A program made the position numbers and the translations under genes. Below, piece by piece: positions 25,702 through 35,174 of a DNA stretch of 64,000 nt. The first letter of the stretch is position 1; each line of letters starts with the position of its first letter. The notes under the pieces were generated by a model that saw only the letters and a list, made by a program, of their open reading frames with translations, made no database searches and was not told the DNA's origin. This stretch comes from Sycon ciliatum. Its lineage: Eukaryota > Porifera > Calcarea > Leucosolenida > Sycettidae. The DNA lies in contig NC_088653.1 in assembly GCF_964019385.1 (NCBI RefSeq), positions 10,797,869 through 10,861,868 of the forward strand, written 5' to 3'.

Positions 25702-28516
25702 CCAGGTTACCCATCAGTCGCCTGTATGCCTACATAATGAGAAAAGGTAAGGAGGTTTGAGTTTCATGTTATTAAAAACTCTGGTGTTGAGCCAATAGTA
25801 ATATGTAAAGAGAAAAGGACCTATATGACTGTGTATAATATCTCCTTACCTTAGTCTGTCACTGTCAGTCATAACTACTAGCTTATAGGTCATTTTCTTT
25901 TTCATCTTATTAGTTTGAGAGCACTGTGACGTAAGCGTTCGGGAACGTTGGAAAAGTTGGACAAGTTTTGAACCCCTTAACGGCAGATCTGTGTGCGCAT
26001 AAACAATATCCTGAATGAATATTGCCTAAACTAGTAAACTTGCATGTGGTTTTGTGATGTTCTGTATTGATGTTGCATGGTGTCTATTGAAGGACAGTGT
26101 TTGTACGTATGAAGATATGTGTTGGCACGCACTGACCTAGGCCACACTCACCTACAGTGTTGAACGGCTGAACAGGATACTCTCTGTGTGTGTGTGTACG
26201 TGTGTGCACATCTTTCCATCTCTGCATTACAGTCTGGCTGCAGCAGACGCGCATAGGCCTGAGTCTGTACGACTCGCACGGCACCGGGGTTCTCCTTGAA
26301 GTCGTAAGTTTACAACTACACATGATCATTGTGTACCCCAGGCACACATTGGGGACTCTGCCCATGTGCTGTAAGCTCACTCGGATCATCATCACCACGT
26401 GTGACCACCATGGCTTGGTCTGGCTCTGCTGGTGCTGCTGTTCCCGCTGCTGGTGAATCAGGTATAGAACAGTGCATGCTCCAGTGGATCTCGGTTCTAG
26501 TCTTCGTGTACTGAGTGAGTGTATGCATGCCCGGCAGCAGGGCATGTGCCGTGCACTGATTTGTAGGCTAGTACCGGTGCTAGCAGTGGCAGTGCATGCG
26601 ACCCATGCACCACCGTACAGCTACCGGTAGCTAGCATGGCATTGGACGGATTTAGTTGCCGACGGCTGTAGTGCTGTAAGTGCGCCCGATTCTCGGGGTC
26701 ACGACACATGCACTACAGTCGACTTGGCTAACAACAACTGCGGATATAACGACAATTCGCGAATAACAACAGAATTTCCATGCCCAGAGCAAAGTCCCAT
26801 CCAACTGTAATACATATAATGAGAGTTCGGGTATAAGGACACTTGGCCAATAAGGACACTTTTCTGACGCCCCGCCGCCGAGTGTCCTTATACGCAAAGT
26901 TTACTGTAGTACTAGTACCGTCAAGTACCGCGAGAGCGACCCGTCTCGCGAGAGCGCCCCGTCTAGCGAGAGCGCCCCGTCTCGCGAGAGCGCCCCATCT
27001 CGCGAGAGCGCCCCGTCTCGCGAGAGCGCCCCGTCTCGCCAGAGAGCCACCCGTCTCGCGAGAGCGACCTGTCTAGCGAGAGCGCCCCGTCTCGCCAGAG
27101 CGCCCCGTCTAGCGAGAGCGCCCCGTCTCGCGAGAGCGCCCCATCTCGCGAGAGCGCCCCGTCTCGCCAGAGCGCCCCGTCTAGCGAGAGCGCCCCGTCT
27201 CGCGAGAGCGCCCCATCTCGCGAGAGCGCCCCGTCTCGCGAGAGCGCCCCGTCTCGCGAGAGCGCCCCATCTCGCGAGAGCGCCCCGTCTCGCGAGAGCG
27301 CCCCGTCTCGCGAGAGCGCCCCGTCTCGCGAGAGCGCCCCACCTTGATTTTACAGGCAAGGGAAGAAAACCGTATGGCAGAATGCTGCTAAGTGTGTACG
27401 TTGTGAGAACCTTAGTGTACCAAGATCACACTTGTACCAAGGTAACACTTGTACCAAGGTAACACTTGTACCAAGGTCACACTTGTACCAAGGTAACACT
27501 TGTACCAAGGTAACACTTGTATCAAGGTAACACTTGTACCAAGGTCACACTTGTACCAAGGTAACACTTGTACCAAGGTAACATTTGTATCAAGGTAACA
27601 CTTGTACCAAGGTAACACTTGTACCAAGGTCACACTTGTATCAAGGTAACACTTGTATCAAGGTCACACTTGTACCAAGGTAACACTTGTACCAAGGTAA
27701 CATTTGTATCAAGGTAACACTTGTACCAAGGTAACACTTGTACCAAGGTCACACTTGTACCAAGGTAACATTTGTACCAAGGTCACACTTGTACCAAGGT
27801 AACATTTGTACCAAGGTAACACTTGTACCAAGGTAACACTTGTACCAAGGTAACACTTGTACCAAGGTCACACTCGTACCAAGGTCACACTCGTACCAAG
27901 GTCACACTTGGCATGTTTTTATGTGGAGCTCCCATCCGCCCAAAGGTAAACTGGGTACGGATTGACTGCACAACGTGCATTGTGTGTACAAGGTCCGTGT
28001 CGTATGACCTACCGACAGGAGACCACCTCCAGAAGACGACCATGAAAGGACGAGATGGTGGGGCGCTCTGGCGGTACTTTACAGTGCTGGTAGTCTACAT
28101 ACATACATACATACATACATACATACATGCATGCATGCATACATACATACATACATACATACATACATACATACATGCATACATACATACATACATACAT
28201 GCCGACTGCAGTACGGTACGCACAAGAATCCTAATCGATTCGCGTGCCATGCCAAACAGTGTGCAAAATGCATTTTTGGATCTGGAAAGCTGGTTTAGCG
28301 AAATTTTTGCGCTACCGAACCGTTGATTTTGGGAAATACCGAAAATTCCCGGTTTAGAGTATGAATTTTAGACAGCTGTTAAACATGTGTATGCATGTGT
28401 TTGTGCATGCATGGACATGTGTGTGTGTGTGTGTGTGCGTGCGTGCGTGTGTGTGCACGTATCCATATGATTCGTGTGGCGTAGGATTTTGAAAACTACA
28501 TCCTGGAGCTGATTCC
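16837..28516 (+). CDS. ppp2r3c: PPP2R3C (G5PR), PP2A B''-type regulatory subunit, exons 1-10, 3' end missing (copy A)
   Basis: Ten exons read in order and keep phase: 16837-16888, 19076-19233, 21950-21999, 22304-22358, 23629-23682, 24269-24324, 24687-24743, 25706-25746, 26233-26303 and 28485-28516 (cut by the N gap). All introns are GT-AG. The start is the ATG of MATMSWEQRLQQFVEAK. Peptides match the animal PPP2R3C family in order: IPRFYRK, DENDAVRMRVREEAR, RHVQRLSKEMLTNSDLD, INFDDFVRVGQEAGEKF, FTPMVYAKLYQQDPRGR, LYAYIMRKVWLQQTRIGL, DFENYILELIP. About 208 codons are present, a little under half of the usual 450 or so. The EF-hand half and the stop codon are absent and no later exon was found in the window. 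The family binds PP2A and PP5 catalytic subunits and acts in phosphatase targeting in nucleus and cytoplasm. Exon 2 adds a Gly/Asp/Ala-rich stretch not typical of vertebrate orthologues. Identification rests on recalled family sequence, not on a search. Confidence 0.9.
16986..17184. repeat. 24-bp minisatellite, 8 units, intron 1 copy A
   Basis: The unit contains CTAGTGCCAACCCGCGAG and repeats eight times almost without change. As 24 is a multiple of three it leaves open frames on both strands (PTREPKLV-type repeats) that are not genes. Copy B has five units at 31266-31399. Confidence 0.9.
17882..18100. mobile_element. TA-flanked MITE with TTTCGGC motifs, copy A
   Basis: The inverted ends CTGTAAATATACAAAATTT and AAATTTGAATATTTACAG are flanked by TA on both sides, as in Tc1/mariner-type elements. 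The interior is rich in TTCGGC and GCCGAA. Homologues sit at the same place in copies B and C, so the insertion predates the gene duplication. Relatives with the same motif are seen at 22380-22610 and 28270-28365. Confidence 0.7.
18197..18445. mobile_element. Foldback MITE with arms of about 45 bp, intron 1 copy A
   Basis: The left arm (TATAAGAAGAAAGAGGGCC, GAGCTACAAGTTACGCTATA) is mirrored by the right arm (TATAGCGTAACGTGTAGCTC, TTTTTCTTCTTAT). The same element stands at about 32412-32660 in copy B and 36106-36350 in copy C. There is no coding capacity. Confidence 0.6.
18510..19012. mobile_element. Pogo/Tigger-like MITE filled by a 17-bp minisatellite, copy A
   Basis: The ends CAGTGAAACAGCTGTCTGAG and CTTGACAGGTTTTACTG form an imperfect inverted repeat flanked by TA. 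Between them is an array of TTCTAGGACAGGTGGTC, about 21 units at 18628-18992. The unit resembles the inner end of the right terminus (GGTGGTCACCTTGACAG), so the array probably grew from the element's own end. The array has about 28 units in copy B and about 13 in copy C. Confidence 0.75.
19409..21000. mobile_element. hAT-like non-autonomous element with a 5-bp target duplication
   Basis: The inverted ends CAGGGGCGTCACA and TGTGACGCCCCTG are flanked by ATATG at 19404-19408 and 21001-21005. Copies B and C show the empty site. At 1592 bp it has no long open frame. A 5-bp duplication with CAGGGGCG ends fits some hAT groups, but the assignment is tentative. A smaller relative with the same ends and a 5-bp duplication is at 23409-23606. 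A further TA-flanked element is nested inside. Confidence 0.7.
20063..20358. mobile_element. Nested TA-flanked MITE inside the 19409-21000 element
   Basis: The inverted ends CCGTATATTCTCTATTATAA and TTATAATAGAGAATATACGG have TA on both sides. The interior repeats short motifs such as GTGCTAGTA and GTGCTTAT. It fits a Tc1/mariner-type MITE. Confidence 0.7.
21105..21238. mobile_element. Short foldback MITE in intron 2, copy A
   Basis: The arms AAGGACATAAGGGTACGAGT and ACTCGTATCCCTTATGTCC flank a core with GTATCTAGTTACAGTGG. The same element lies at about 33870-34007 (B) and 37559-37694 (C). A longer relative is 55929-56398. Confidence 0.6.
21615..21842. repeat. 76-bp tandem repeat, 3 units, before exon 3 of copy A
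   Basis: Units start at 21615, 21691 and 21767, each opening with GTGAGTAC, a consensus splice-donor string. The array lies about 110 bp before exon 3. Copies B and C have seven and ten units. The unit leaves long open frames that are not genes. Confidence 0.9.
22631..22795. repeat. 8-bp minisatellite GAGTCACT/CAGTCACC, intron 4 copy A
   Basis: An array of about 20 units alternating GAGTCACT, CAGTCACT, GAGTCACC and similar. Its homologue in copy C (42478-42596) is cut at its right end by the BEL/Pao LTR. Confidence 0.9.
23016..23102. repeat. (TTG)n microsatellite, intron 4
   Basis: About 28 uninterrupted TTG units; a shorter (TTG)n lies at 23148-23169. They produce poly-C, poly-N and poly-T open frames that are not genes. 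Confidence 0.95.
23409..23606. mobile_element. hAT-like MITE with a 5-bp target duplication
   Basis: The ends CAGGGGCGTCGCAC and AACGCCCCTG are flanked by GTGTT at 23404-23408 and 23607-23611. It is 198 bp and ends 22 bp before exon 5 of PPP2R3C, close to its polypyrimidine tract. Same end family as 19409-21000. Confidence 0.75.
24179..24231. repeat. (CT)n microsatellite before exon 6
   Basis: A run of about 26 CT units, followed by a more broken pyrimidine stretch reaching exon 6 at 24269. It may serve as an extended polypyrimidine tract. Confidence 0.9.
25210..25493. mobile_element. Pogo/Tigger-like remnant, intron 7
   Basis: Repeated motifs TTGTTATA, GCTATAAA and TTCGCTATA on both strands, ending in GAGTCGACTGTA, resemble the ends of pogo-type elements. 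No clear target duplication was found, so the limits are approximate. Confidence 0.45.
25652..25697. repeat. (CT)n microsatellite before exon 8
   Basis: A CT run ending 8 bp before exon 8 at 25706, forming most of the polypyrimidine tract of that acceptor. Confidence 0.9.
26716..26906. mobile_element. Pogo/Tigger-like MITE, intron 9, opposite orientation
   Basis: The ends CAGTCGACTTGGCTAAC and GCAAAGTTTACTG are flanked by TA. It is the reverse complement of the family at 33680-33867 (AATTCGCGAATAACAACAG, CCGAGTGTCCTTATACG). Confidence 0.7.
26927..27345. repeat. 18-bp minisatellite with TCTCGCGAGA palindromes
   Basis: About 23 units of GCGAGAGCGCCCCGTCTC. About 15 unit junctions form the perfect 10-bp palindrome TCTCGCGAGA; others have TAGCGAGA or TCGCCAGA. 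That palindrome is a known promoter element bound by BANP in vertebrates; whether it functions here is unknown. Open frames on both strands (ALARRG repeats) are by-products. Confidence 0.9.
27413..27905. repeat. 17-bp minisatellite, about 29 units
   Basis: The unit is AACACTTGTACCAAGGT, with frequent C/T and A/C variants. Three units make 51 bp, which explains the repeated VLPWYKC frames on the minus strand. It follows the 18-bp array inside the same intron. Confidence 0.9.
28098..28200. repeat. (ACAT)n microsatellite
   Basis: A run of ACAT/ATAC units with ATGC variants, directly after the 26912-28090 element. Confidence 0.95.
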
Positions 28517-28716
28517 NNNNNNNNNNNNNNNNNNNNNNNNNNNNNNNNNNNNNNNNNNNNNNNNNNNNNNNNNNNNNNNNNNNNNNNNNNNNNNNNNNNN
28601 NNNNNNNNNNNNNNNNNNNNNNNNNNNNNNNNNNNNNNNNNNNNNNNNNNNNNNNNNNNNNNNNNNNNNNNNNNNNNNNNNNNNNNNNNNNNNNNNNNNN
28701 NNNNNNNNNNNNNNNN
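28517..28716. other. Assembly gap (200 N)
   Basis: Exactly 200 N, so a placeholder of unknown true size. It cuts PPP2R3C exon 10, and the sequence after it soon becomes a second copy of the gene's 5' region. Confidence 0.98.
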
Positions 28717-28879
28717 GATCTCGTGTGCTCTGCACTTCGCATGCGAGAAGTCACGCACAGTCGTGGTGGGGTTGGTCGCGTGTGTGCAGCAGGATCCCAC
28801 GCGACTGCGGAGTTGCCCCCTTGCTCGAACCCAGACAATAATAAGGGGATCGGTCTATTGTAGTACTAGTAGTACTCAC

Positions 28880-29549
28880 CCGCAGCGTAGACCGGTGAGT
28901 CGTGCAGATCTGGCCGCTGGGCCGTCATCTGGCCATGGCCCGCGGAAAGCGCGTTTGTTTTGTGTTTTGAATCTTTTGATCGCAAAACTTATTTCTTCTG
29001 ACTGCTGAGCGCGCGCTGATAAAACAACCTTGCCTACGCAACTACATGCAAAGACTAGGATGATGAGAACTGAGGCGAGTTTCAACCAGCTAAAATTGTT
29101 CGCTGCAATGTCAATCAAAACAATACGATTCAACCAATGGCCCAGTGCGGAGCCTGGGACTGGAGAGTTTTTTTTGCAGACGTTCAACGCCGCAAGCAGT
29201 GCCAGTGTGGTCGTTGTGAAGTAAGGCAACAGCAGCTTGTGCATTGCTGGGGACAAAACTGTGACTCCAAACTTTCAAGAGCCACTCTCTCCATGTCATT
29301 TCTCTCCAACAACCCGCTGCTGCTCCGGGGTCTCTGACGGCAGCGCATCTACTTGTAGGCGTACGTGAGCGCACTGTAGCAATGTAGCCGGCTGCAGGAC
29401 TGAACAACGTATTACCTGCGTGTGGTGCTGATCTCAGCTCGCGAGCGAGGATCTCTCCATCAGGTACCAATTATTGGCCTACAATAGTGGCTAGTAGCTA
29501 ATACCACGCGGGCTACAATCAGCTTGTGCCACACACACACACACAGAAT
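28880..29549 (+). promoter_or_regulatory. Upstream region of PPP2R3C copy B
   Basis: Homologous to 16160-16836, with small indels and a shorter (AC)n run before the ATG. The homology begins about 165 bp after the gap at 28517-28716, so this copy lies near the start of a contig. Confidence 0.4.
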
Positions 29550-29602
29550 ATGGCAACGATGTCCTGGGAGCAAAGGCTGCAGCAATTCGTCGAAGCTAAG
29601 GG

Positions 29603-31161
29603 TAGGGTGTTCGGTGCTCGAACCCAGGCGCATTTTGAGTGGAAACAGTTTTGTACGGGGTCCGTGGCACAATCGTACATCACTGTGCTTCTTGCCTTGG
29701 CAAGGTAAAATTTTAGCAGCTCAGGACGAGTTTGTTTCTTTGTTGGAAAGAGGAGATGTCTCTGCTGTTGAGACCGTAAGTCCCGTTTCCACACGACGAA
29801 TTTTAGCAATGTTATGCCCTGCGCAACTTCAGGGTATCGATTTCGGCCTGTTCTGGGCCGGTCGCAACGCCGGCGACTATTCCATCGTCTTCAGCGTCGA
29901 AAAACTACGCAGTGTGTGAAATTTGGAGGTTGTACGATGCTGTCTTCTTGTTCTATGAGCGATCGATTTGCGCCAGGATACCAAATGTATGGAGTACATG
30001 TACAATCATGTACATGTACATGTACATGGAGTTGATGGACTTGGCTGTAGTGCTGTTTATTTGTAGTTTCGCTGAGCTACCACATCAGATAAATCTCTGG
30101 TCGCTGTATCTGGAGAGTGGAGAAAGCCATTGTGCAGACAAATTGGTCAAGAGCAGATTTCCTGCCAATACTGCGTTCAATATGCAGCTGAAAATCTGCA
30201 CAGAATTGACACTCAGAGGATTTTCAAAATTGCAGCGCGCTAACGCAGTGCAGCTACGCAATGCCGTATGCACCGTGTCTGGAGTACATTGTCATCCACA
30301 TAGCATGGGCAATGTACATGATGTAGGACCAGTGTATTTGTCGACTTTATAATTTACATCCAAATTACGCTTGCACAATCATCCGATAAATGAACTGTCT
30401 GTTGATTGTGCGAATCGTATGAATGAATTACATGTGACGTGCGACACCAATTGCCCCGAAGTGCTGCACGCGCCGTATATGACTGGGAGCAAGTTGTCCT
30501 TCTAAAGCTGATGATTAGCAGGACTGCTGCTGCCTTGGCCTGGCTGAAGCTTACATCGTGTTGAAATGGTGCAGCATACCTGTTAATTGGCTGCATGCAT
30601 CCGGTCCCGCGGCGCAACATGCCCGGGTGCGGGTGCCGTCTCGGCTGAGTGCGTATGTTATTTTCTTGGATGCTTCATCTACATGGGGTAGATAACTGTA
30701 ATCTCCTCCTGGTGATGTGTCTTTGTAGTACCCGTATTCCAATTAGCTTCAGCCTGTGAAGGGTTACATCTTTCGCATCTATTTCGACTAATTTGTACGC
30801 GTTGCTATGGTGGTTGCTATGGGCGTAATTTGAATTTGGCTAATTGGAATACCAAAAAATTGGTCAAGTGATGGAAGCTCTCTATTGGCTATCATCTGTG
30901 GAAATTTGAAAGACCCTGAACGAAATTGATTTTCACCTTGTTCTAGTTGGTTTTGAATTTCCCGGTTTTGTGCCACTGGCCTGCATCAAAACTGTTCCAG
31001 AAAAAGTGCCAACAAGCGCACTTCAAACGATCATAACTCTTGAACGTCTGGTCGGAATTTAGACAAACCTCATATATTTCCCGGCTAGTTTATCCTACTC
31101 TTTCCAATGAGACTAAAATCGAGGAGATTGGAGCAACTTTCAAAATCGTCCGAACACCCTA
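29603..31161. mobile_element. hAT-like non-autonomous element at the exon 1 donor of copy B
   Basis: The inverted ends TAGGGTGTTCGG and CCGAACACCCTA fit the hAT terminal pattern. The element is flanked by CTAAGGG at 29596-29602 and 31162-31168, whereas copy A has one CTAAGGG at this point (16883-16889). It is 1559 bp without a recognisable transposase. The duplicated 7 bp contains the exon 1 splice donor. hAT duplications are usually 8 bp, so the family call is tentative. Confidence 0.8.
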
Positions 31162-31265
31162 CTAAGGGTACGGTGAAGCAATTCAGCTACTTGTGTATTT
31201 TTTTTACGTTTTGTTTGTTTTAATTATTTTGTTTCCATGCACATACAGTCTTGGGCAAAGAAATC

Positions 31266-31399
31266 CAAAAAACTAGTGCCAACCCGCGAGCCAAAACTAG
31301 TGCCAACCCGCGAGCCAAAACTAGTGCCAACCCGCGAGCCAAAACTAGTGCCAACCCGCGAGCCAAAACTATTGCCAACCCGCGAGCCAAAAACTAGTG
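31266..31399. repeat. 24-bp minisatellite, 5 units, intron 1 copy B
   Basis: Same 24-bp unit as at 16986-17184 with five copies, one carrying a single change (ATTGCC for AGTGCC). The start of copy C lies downstream of this array, so C lacks it. Confidence 0.9.
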
Positions 31400-32096
31400 C
31401 CACGTCTCCATTTCATTAACCAGTACATCATGCATGTTCCCAAAACTGGTCCGAGGGCCGCATGAGCCGTATGAGCCTTGGCGCTACTTTCAAGGGTTGG
31501 ATTTCTTTGGCGACGATTAGTTTGCACAAAAGAACGGACTGAAATTGGCAACATGCGGCACAGTTAGCCATGCAGCGAGTGATCTTGGTGATCCGGCAAT
31601 GCATTGGCGAGTGGTGTGGACGACTCCCGTCACTTGCCGAATACCCACCTGGCTGTCACCCAACAGTCTTGTCGGTCATGCTCGTGATTCGTCGTTACTA
31701 TGACCGGATACTTCAACGGCTGCAGTGTTGTTCTGTCTGCACCCAGCTGGATAAGGTTCGGCAACGTGCGCTGCATTTCCTGGGAGTCGACATGAGTCAA
31801 AGTGTCTTTACTTCGCCGAAAATATTCATCGAATGCATTCAATGATTCACCCCGCCACCCCGCCATTCCCTTCGTTGTACACGCTCCCGATGCCTGATTG
31901 CGAGGCTAGCGCCGAGACCTCTGGTTGGTCGAGTGGCTCTCAGTGCGTCGGTCACGTATTTCCTACAACCTCTGTGTCTTGTTTTGTGTTGTTCTTGGCC
32001 ACATGTTTCCCAGCAGAGCTGTGTTCACAGTGAAAAAGAAAATGAGAAAGACTCTAGTTTCAAAACGCAATCAATAGTACAAGCTGGATCGACATA

Positions 32097-32315
32097 CTGT
32101 AAATATACAAAATTTCGGCGCTGCACAATTTCGGCACTTCACGATTTTTGACATTTCGGCGGCGATTTATTTTCGGCTTGGGGTAGAAGGCATGGTACAT
32201 GGTATAGTGCGACAGATGCTGTGAAAAATTTCATCGGCGTTTTAATTTAGGCGTTTTGGGTCGGTGCCGAATATAGCCGAAATTTAATAGCTGCCGAAAA
32301 TTTGAATATATACAG
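32097..32315. mobile_element. TA-flanked MITE with TTTCGGC motifs, copy B
   Basis: Orthologous in position and sequence to 17882-18100, with the same inverted ends and TA target sites. Confidence 0.7.
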
Positions 32316-32726
32316 TACCAGGGTTTTTGACTGTCTACATATTTCTTCTAGCAGAATTTTTGTTACTAATTTTAGTAAATTAGGCTCGGGTGGAGAGCCA
32401 AGGATTCATTTATAAGAAGAAAAGAGGGCCAAAGAGCTACAAGTTACGCTATAATATCCACTAACACCACCAGTTACATTACAAGATGCGCTAGAGCTGA
32501 GATGTGCTAGAGCTGATTGCCAGTTAGGTGTAGAACGTCAGTACCGTCGGTCAGTGTTGTGCAATGTTATCGCAAAAGCTTATTGTAAAGTAACTGCAGT
32601 GGTGTTTGTGGATATTATAGCGTAACTTGTAGCTCTTTGGTCCTCTTTTTCTTCTTCTAATTTACTAAAGTATTTAATTGTATGTGTATGCAGCAGCTTG
32701 TCCAGTTGATTGCACTATTGAAACTA

Positions 32727-33349
32727 CAGTCAAACCTGTCTGAGACGACCGCTCCAGGGACCTTCAAAATGTGGTCTCTGTTACCAGGTGGTCTCCTTAT
32801 CGAGGGTCATTTGGCAGGTAATAGCATCCCTTGATCCTTGTTGCAGTGGTCTTCTAGGACAGGTGGTCTTCTAGGACAGGTGGTCTTCTAGGACAGGTGG
32901 TCTTCTAGGACAGGTGGTCTTCTAGGACAGGTGGTCTTCTAGGACAGGTGGTCTTCTAGGACAGGTGGTCTTCTAGGACAGGTGGTCTTCTAGGACAGGT
33001 GGTCTTCTAGGACAGGTGGTCTTCTAGGACAGGTGGTCTTCTAGGACAGGTGGTCTTCTAGAAGCACAGGTGGTCTTCTGGGACAGGTGGTCTTCTAGGA
33101 CAGGTGGTCTTCTAGGACAGGTGGTCTTCTAGGACAGGTGGTCTTCTAGGACAGGTGGTCTTCTGGGACAGGTGGTCTTCTAGGACAGGTGGTCTTCTAG
33201 GACAGGTGGTCTTCTAGGACAGGTGGTCTTCTAGGACAGGTGGTCTTCTAGGACAGGTGGTCTTCTAGGACAGGTGGTCTTCTAGGACAGGTGGTCTTCT
33301 AGGACAGGTGGTCTTCTAGGACAGGTGGTCACCTTGACAGGTTTTACTG
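32727..33349. mobile_element. Pogo/Tigger-like MITE filled by a 17-bp minisatellite, copy B
   Basis: The ends are CAGTCAAACCTGTCTGAGAC and CTTGACAGGTTTTACTG with TA targets. The 17-bp array at 32846-33331 has about 28 units, the longest of the three copies. One unit near 33060 carries a few extra bases. Confidence 0.75.
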
Positions 33350-33679
33350 TATTGTCCCCTCGTTGCTTGTTCAAAAAAAAGACTCTGCGTTCGCTTTTGT
33401 TCTGATCCAGGTACCAGTACCAGTGATGGTGATGATGCTGGTGGTGATGGTGCCGGGCTACCGGCTGCAGTGTCGGCCGCATCGGAGGCGGACGTGGAGC
33501 AGATGACGGCGCAGTGCATTGCCGACTGGCACACGCCGACTGCTGCCGCCGCTGCAGCATCCATTTACCAGCACATACCTCGATTCTACAGAAAGGTACA
33601 GTGTGAAACTCTGCAGATTCTTTTGCATTTCTTTTCATGTCTTCTTTTTGAAACTCGGATGTTGAGCAAATAATAAATA

Positions 33680-33867
33680 CAGTGAACTTTGCGTATAACG
33701 ACACTCGGCGGGGCATCAGAAAAGTGTCATTATTCGCGAAGTGTCCCTATACCCGAACTCTCATTATATGTATTACAGTTAGATGGGACTTTGCTCTGGG
33801 CATGGAAATTCTGTCGTTATTCACGAATTGTTGTTATATCCGCAGTCGTTATTAACGAAGTTGACTG
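33680..33867. mobile_element. Pogo/Tigger-like MITE, copy B (uninterrupted)
   Basis: The ends are CAGTGAACTTTGCGTATAAC and AAGTTGACTG with TA targets. At 188 bp it gives the empty site for the insertion seen in copy A. Confidence 0.7.
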
Positions 33868-34371
33868 TATAGAAAGGAAAAAAAAGGACATAAGGATACG
33901 AGTGTTGTTGCACTTTCTGACTGTATAATTATAGTATCTAGTTACAGTGGTGGACGGTTACTCTTAATTAACTTGTATCCCTTATGTCCTTTTCCTCTTT
34001 TCTTTTCTATTCCTTTCTCTCCGCTGTTTCCCCTTTTTCAAGGCTCTCTTTCTTCAGTGCGTGGGCTTGGCAATGAAGCCGAGAGACAGTCTGTCGGCTG
34101 AGCTAGGTGCACCTCACTGGCACAGCCACCATGGCCCCTAACGTTTTTATGTCGTTGCTCCTTCCAGCTTCCTGTCAAACTCTTCCTTAGTAGGGTTGTG
34201 TGCAATGTACAAATAATTCGGGCGTCCCTAATCCGGGCAGGTCCGTCTACCCCCCCCCCCCCCCCGACTCGTTGACTTGTTGACTTGTTCGGGTTTCTAC
34301 TCCCAGAAAGTAACAGCCCTGACAATAAGCCCATTGTGCATTGCCAAATATGGAAGGTATGAGTAATGCAT

Positions 34372-34912
34372 GTGAGTACACTGGGACCAGCAATGCACTG
34401 TTCAACACCGTAGACGACTATGCCCAGGTGGCTGTGTGGGGTGTTATGTGAGTACGCTGGGATCAGCAATGCACTGTTCAACACCGCAGACGACCATGCC
34501 CAGGTGGCTGTGTGGGGTGTTTTGTGAGTACGCTGGGATCAGCAATGCACTGTTCAACACCGTAGACGACCATGCCCAGGTGGCTGTGTGGGGAGTTATG
34601 TGAGTACGCTGGGATCAGCAATGCACTGTTCAACACCGCAGACGACCATGCCCAGGTGGCTGTGTGGGGTGTTATGTGAGTACGCTGGGATCAGCAATGC
34701 ACTGTTCAACACCGTAGACGACCATGCCCAGGTACTAGGTGGCTGTGTGGGGTGTTATGTGAGTACGCTGGGATCAGCAATGCACTGTTCAACACCGCAG
34801 ACGACCATGCCCAGGCGGCTGTGTGGGGTGTTATGTGAGTACACTGGGATCAGCAATGCACTGTTCAACACCGCAGACGACCATGCCCAGGTGGCTGTGT
34901 GGGGTGTTCATG
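34372..34912. repeat. 76-bp tandem repeat, 7 units, before exon 3 of copy B
   Basis: Seven units of the repeat at 21615-21842, one with a short extra piece near 34735. Each unit contains GTGAGTAC and TGCCCAGGTGGCTGTGTG. Confidence 0.9.
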
Positions 34913-35174
34913 GTACAAATTACATCATTGCACAATGGGCTTATAATGTTCTATGCCTCCGTGGACACACGTATGTTCTGTGTCTGCTCGTATGTGTTTG
35001 CGGTTTACACTGTTCAGTGTCCGGATGAGAACGATGCAGTCCGTATGAGAGTGAGAGAGGAAGCACGGTAAGCTTACTGTAATTATTATGATGATGTCAT
35101 TGTCATGCTTTGCTCGTCTCGTGAGAAAATGTTATACAATGTTCACTCTGATGTAAAATATGTACTCTGTTTTG

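Larger units (their letters stand above)
26912..28090. mobile_element. Probable TA-flanked MITE holding two minisatellites, intron 9
   Basis: The left end CTAGTACCGTCAAGTACCGC mirrors the right end GCGGTACTTTACAGTGCTGG, with TA outside both. Next to the left end an 18-bp array begins whose unit (GCGAGAGCGCCCCGTCTC) matches the inner part of the terminus; the right inner terminus reads CGAGATGGTGGGGCGCTC. A second, unrelated 17-bp array follows. The element assignment is an inference from the mirrored ends. Confidence 0.55.
29550..35067 (+). pseudogene. ppp2r3c: PPP2R3C partial copy B: exons 1-3 only
   Basis: This is a second copy of the gene start. Exon 1 is 29550-29601, exon 2 is 33411-33595 and exon 3 is 35018-35067. 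Each has intact splice signals and an open frame, and the flanking introns carry the same repeats as copy A. Exon 2 is 27 nt longer than in copy A, in frame. A 1559-bp transposon lies exactly at the exon 1 donor. The copy stops in the intron after exon 3 at about 35230 and exon 4 is absent, so it cannot make a full protein unless it splices into copy C. It could instead be the other haplotype of copy A retained by the assembly. Confidence 0.7.

Noticed and set aside
26901-27633. Long repetitive frames (ALARRG and WYKC types)
   Set aside because: They are produced by 18-bp and 17-bp minisatellites whose periods keep frames open.
28354-28838. Frames crossing the first gap
   Set aside because: They span 200 N and have no continuous sequence support.
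34038-34484. 148-codon minus-strand frame in copy B
   Set aside because: It is built partly from the 76-bp tandem repeat and is not kept in copies A and C.
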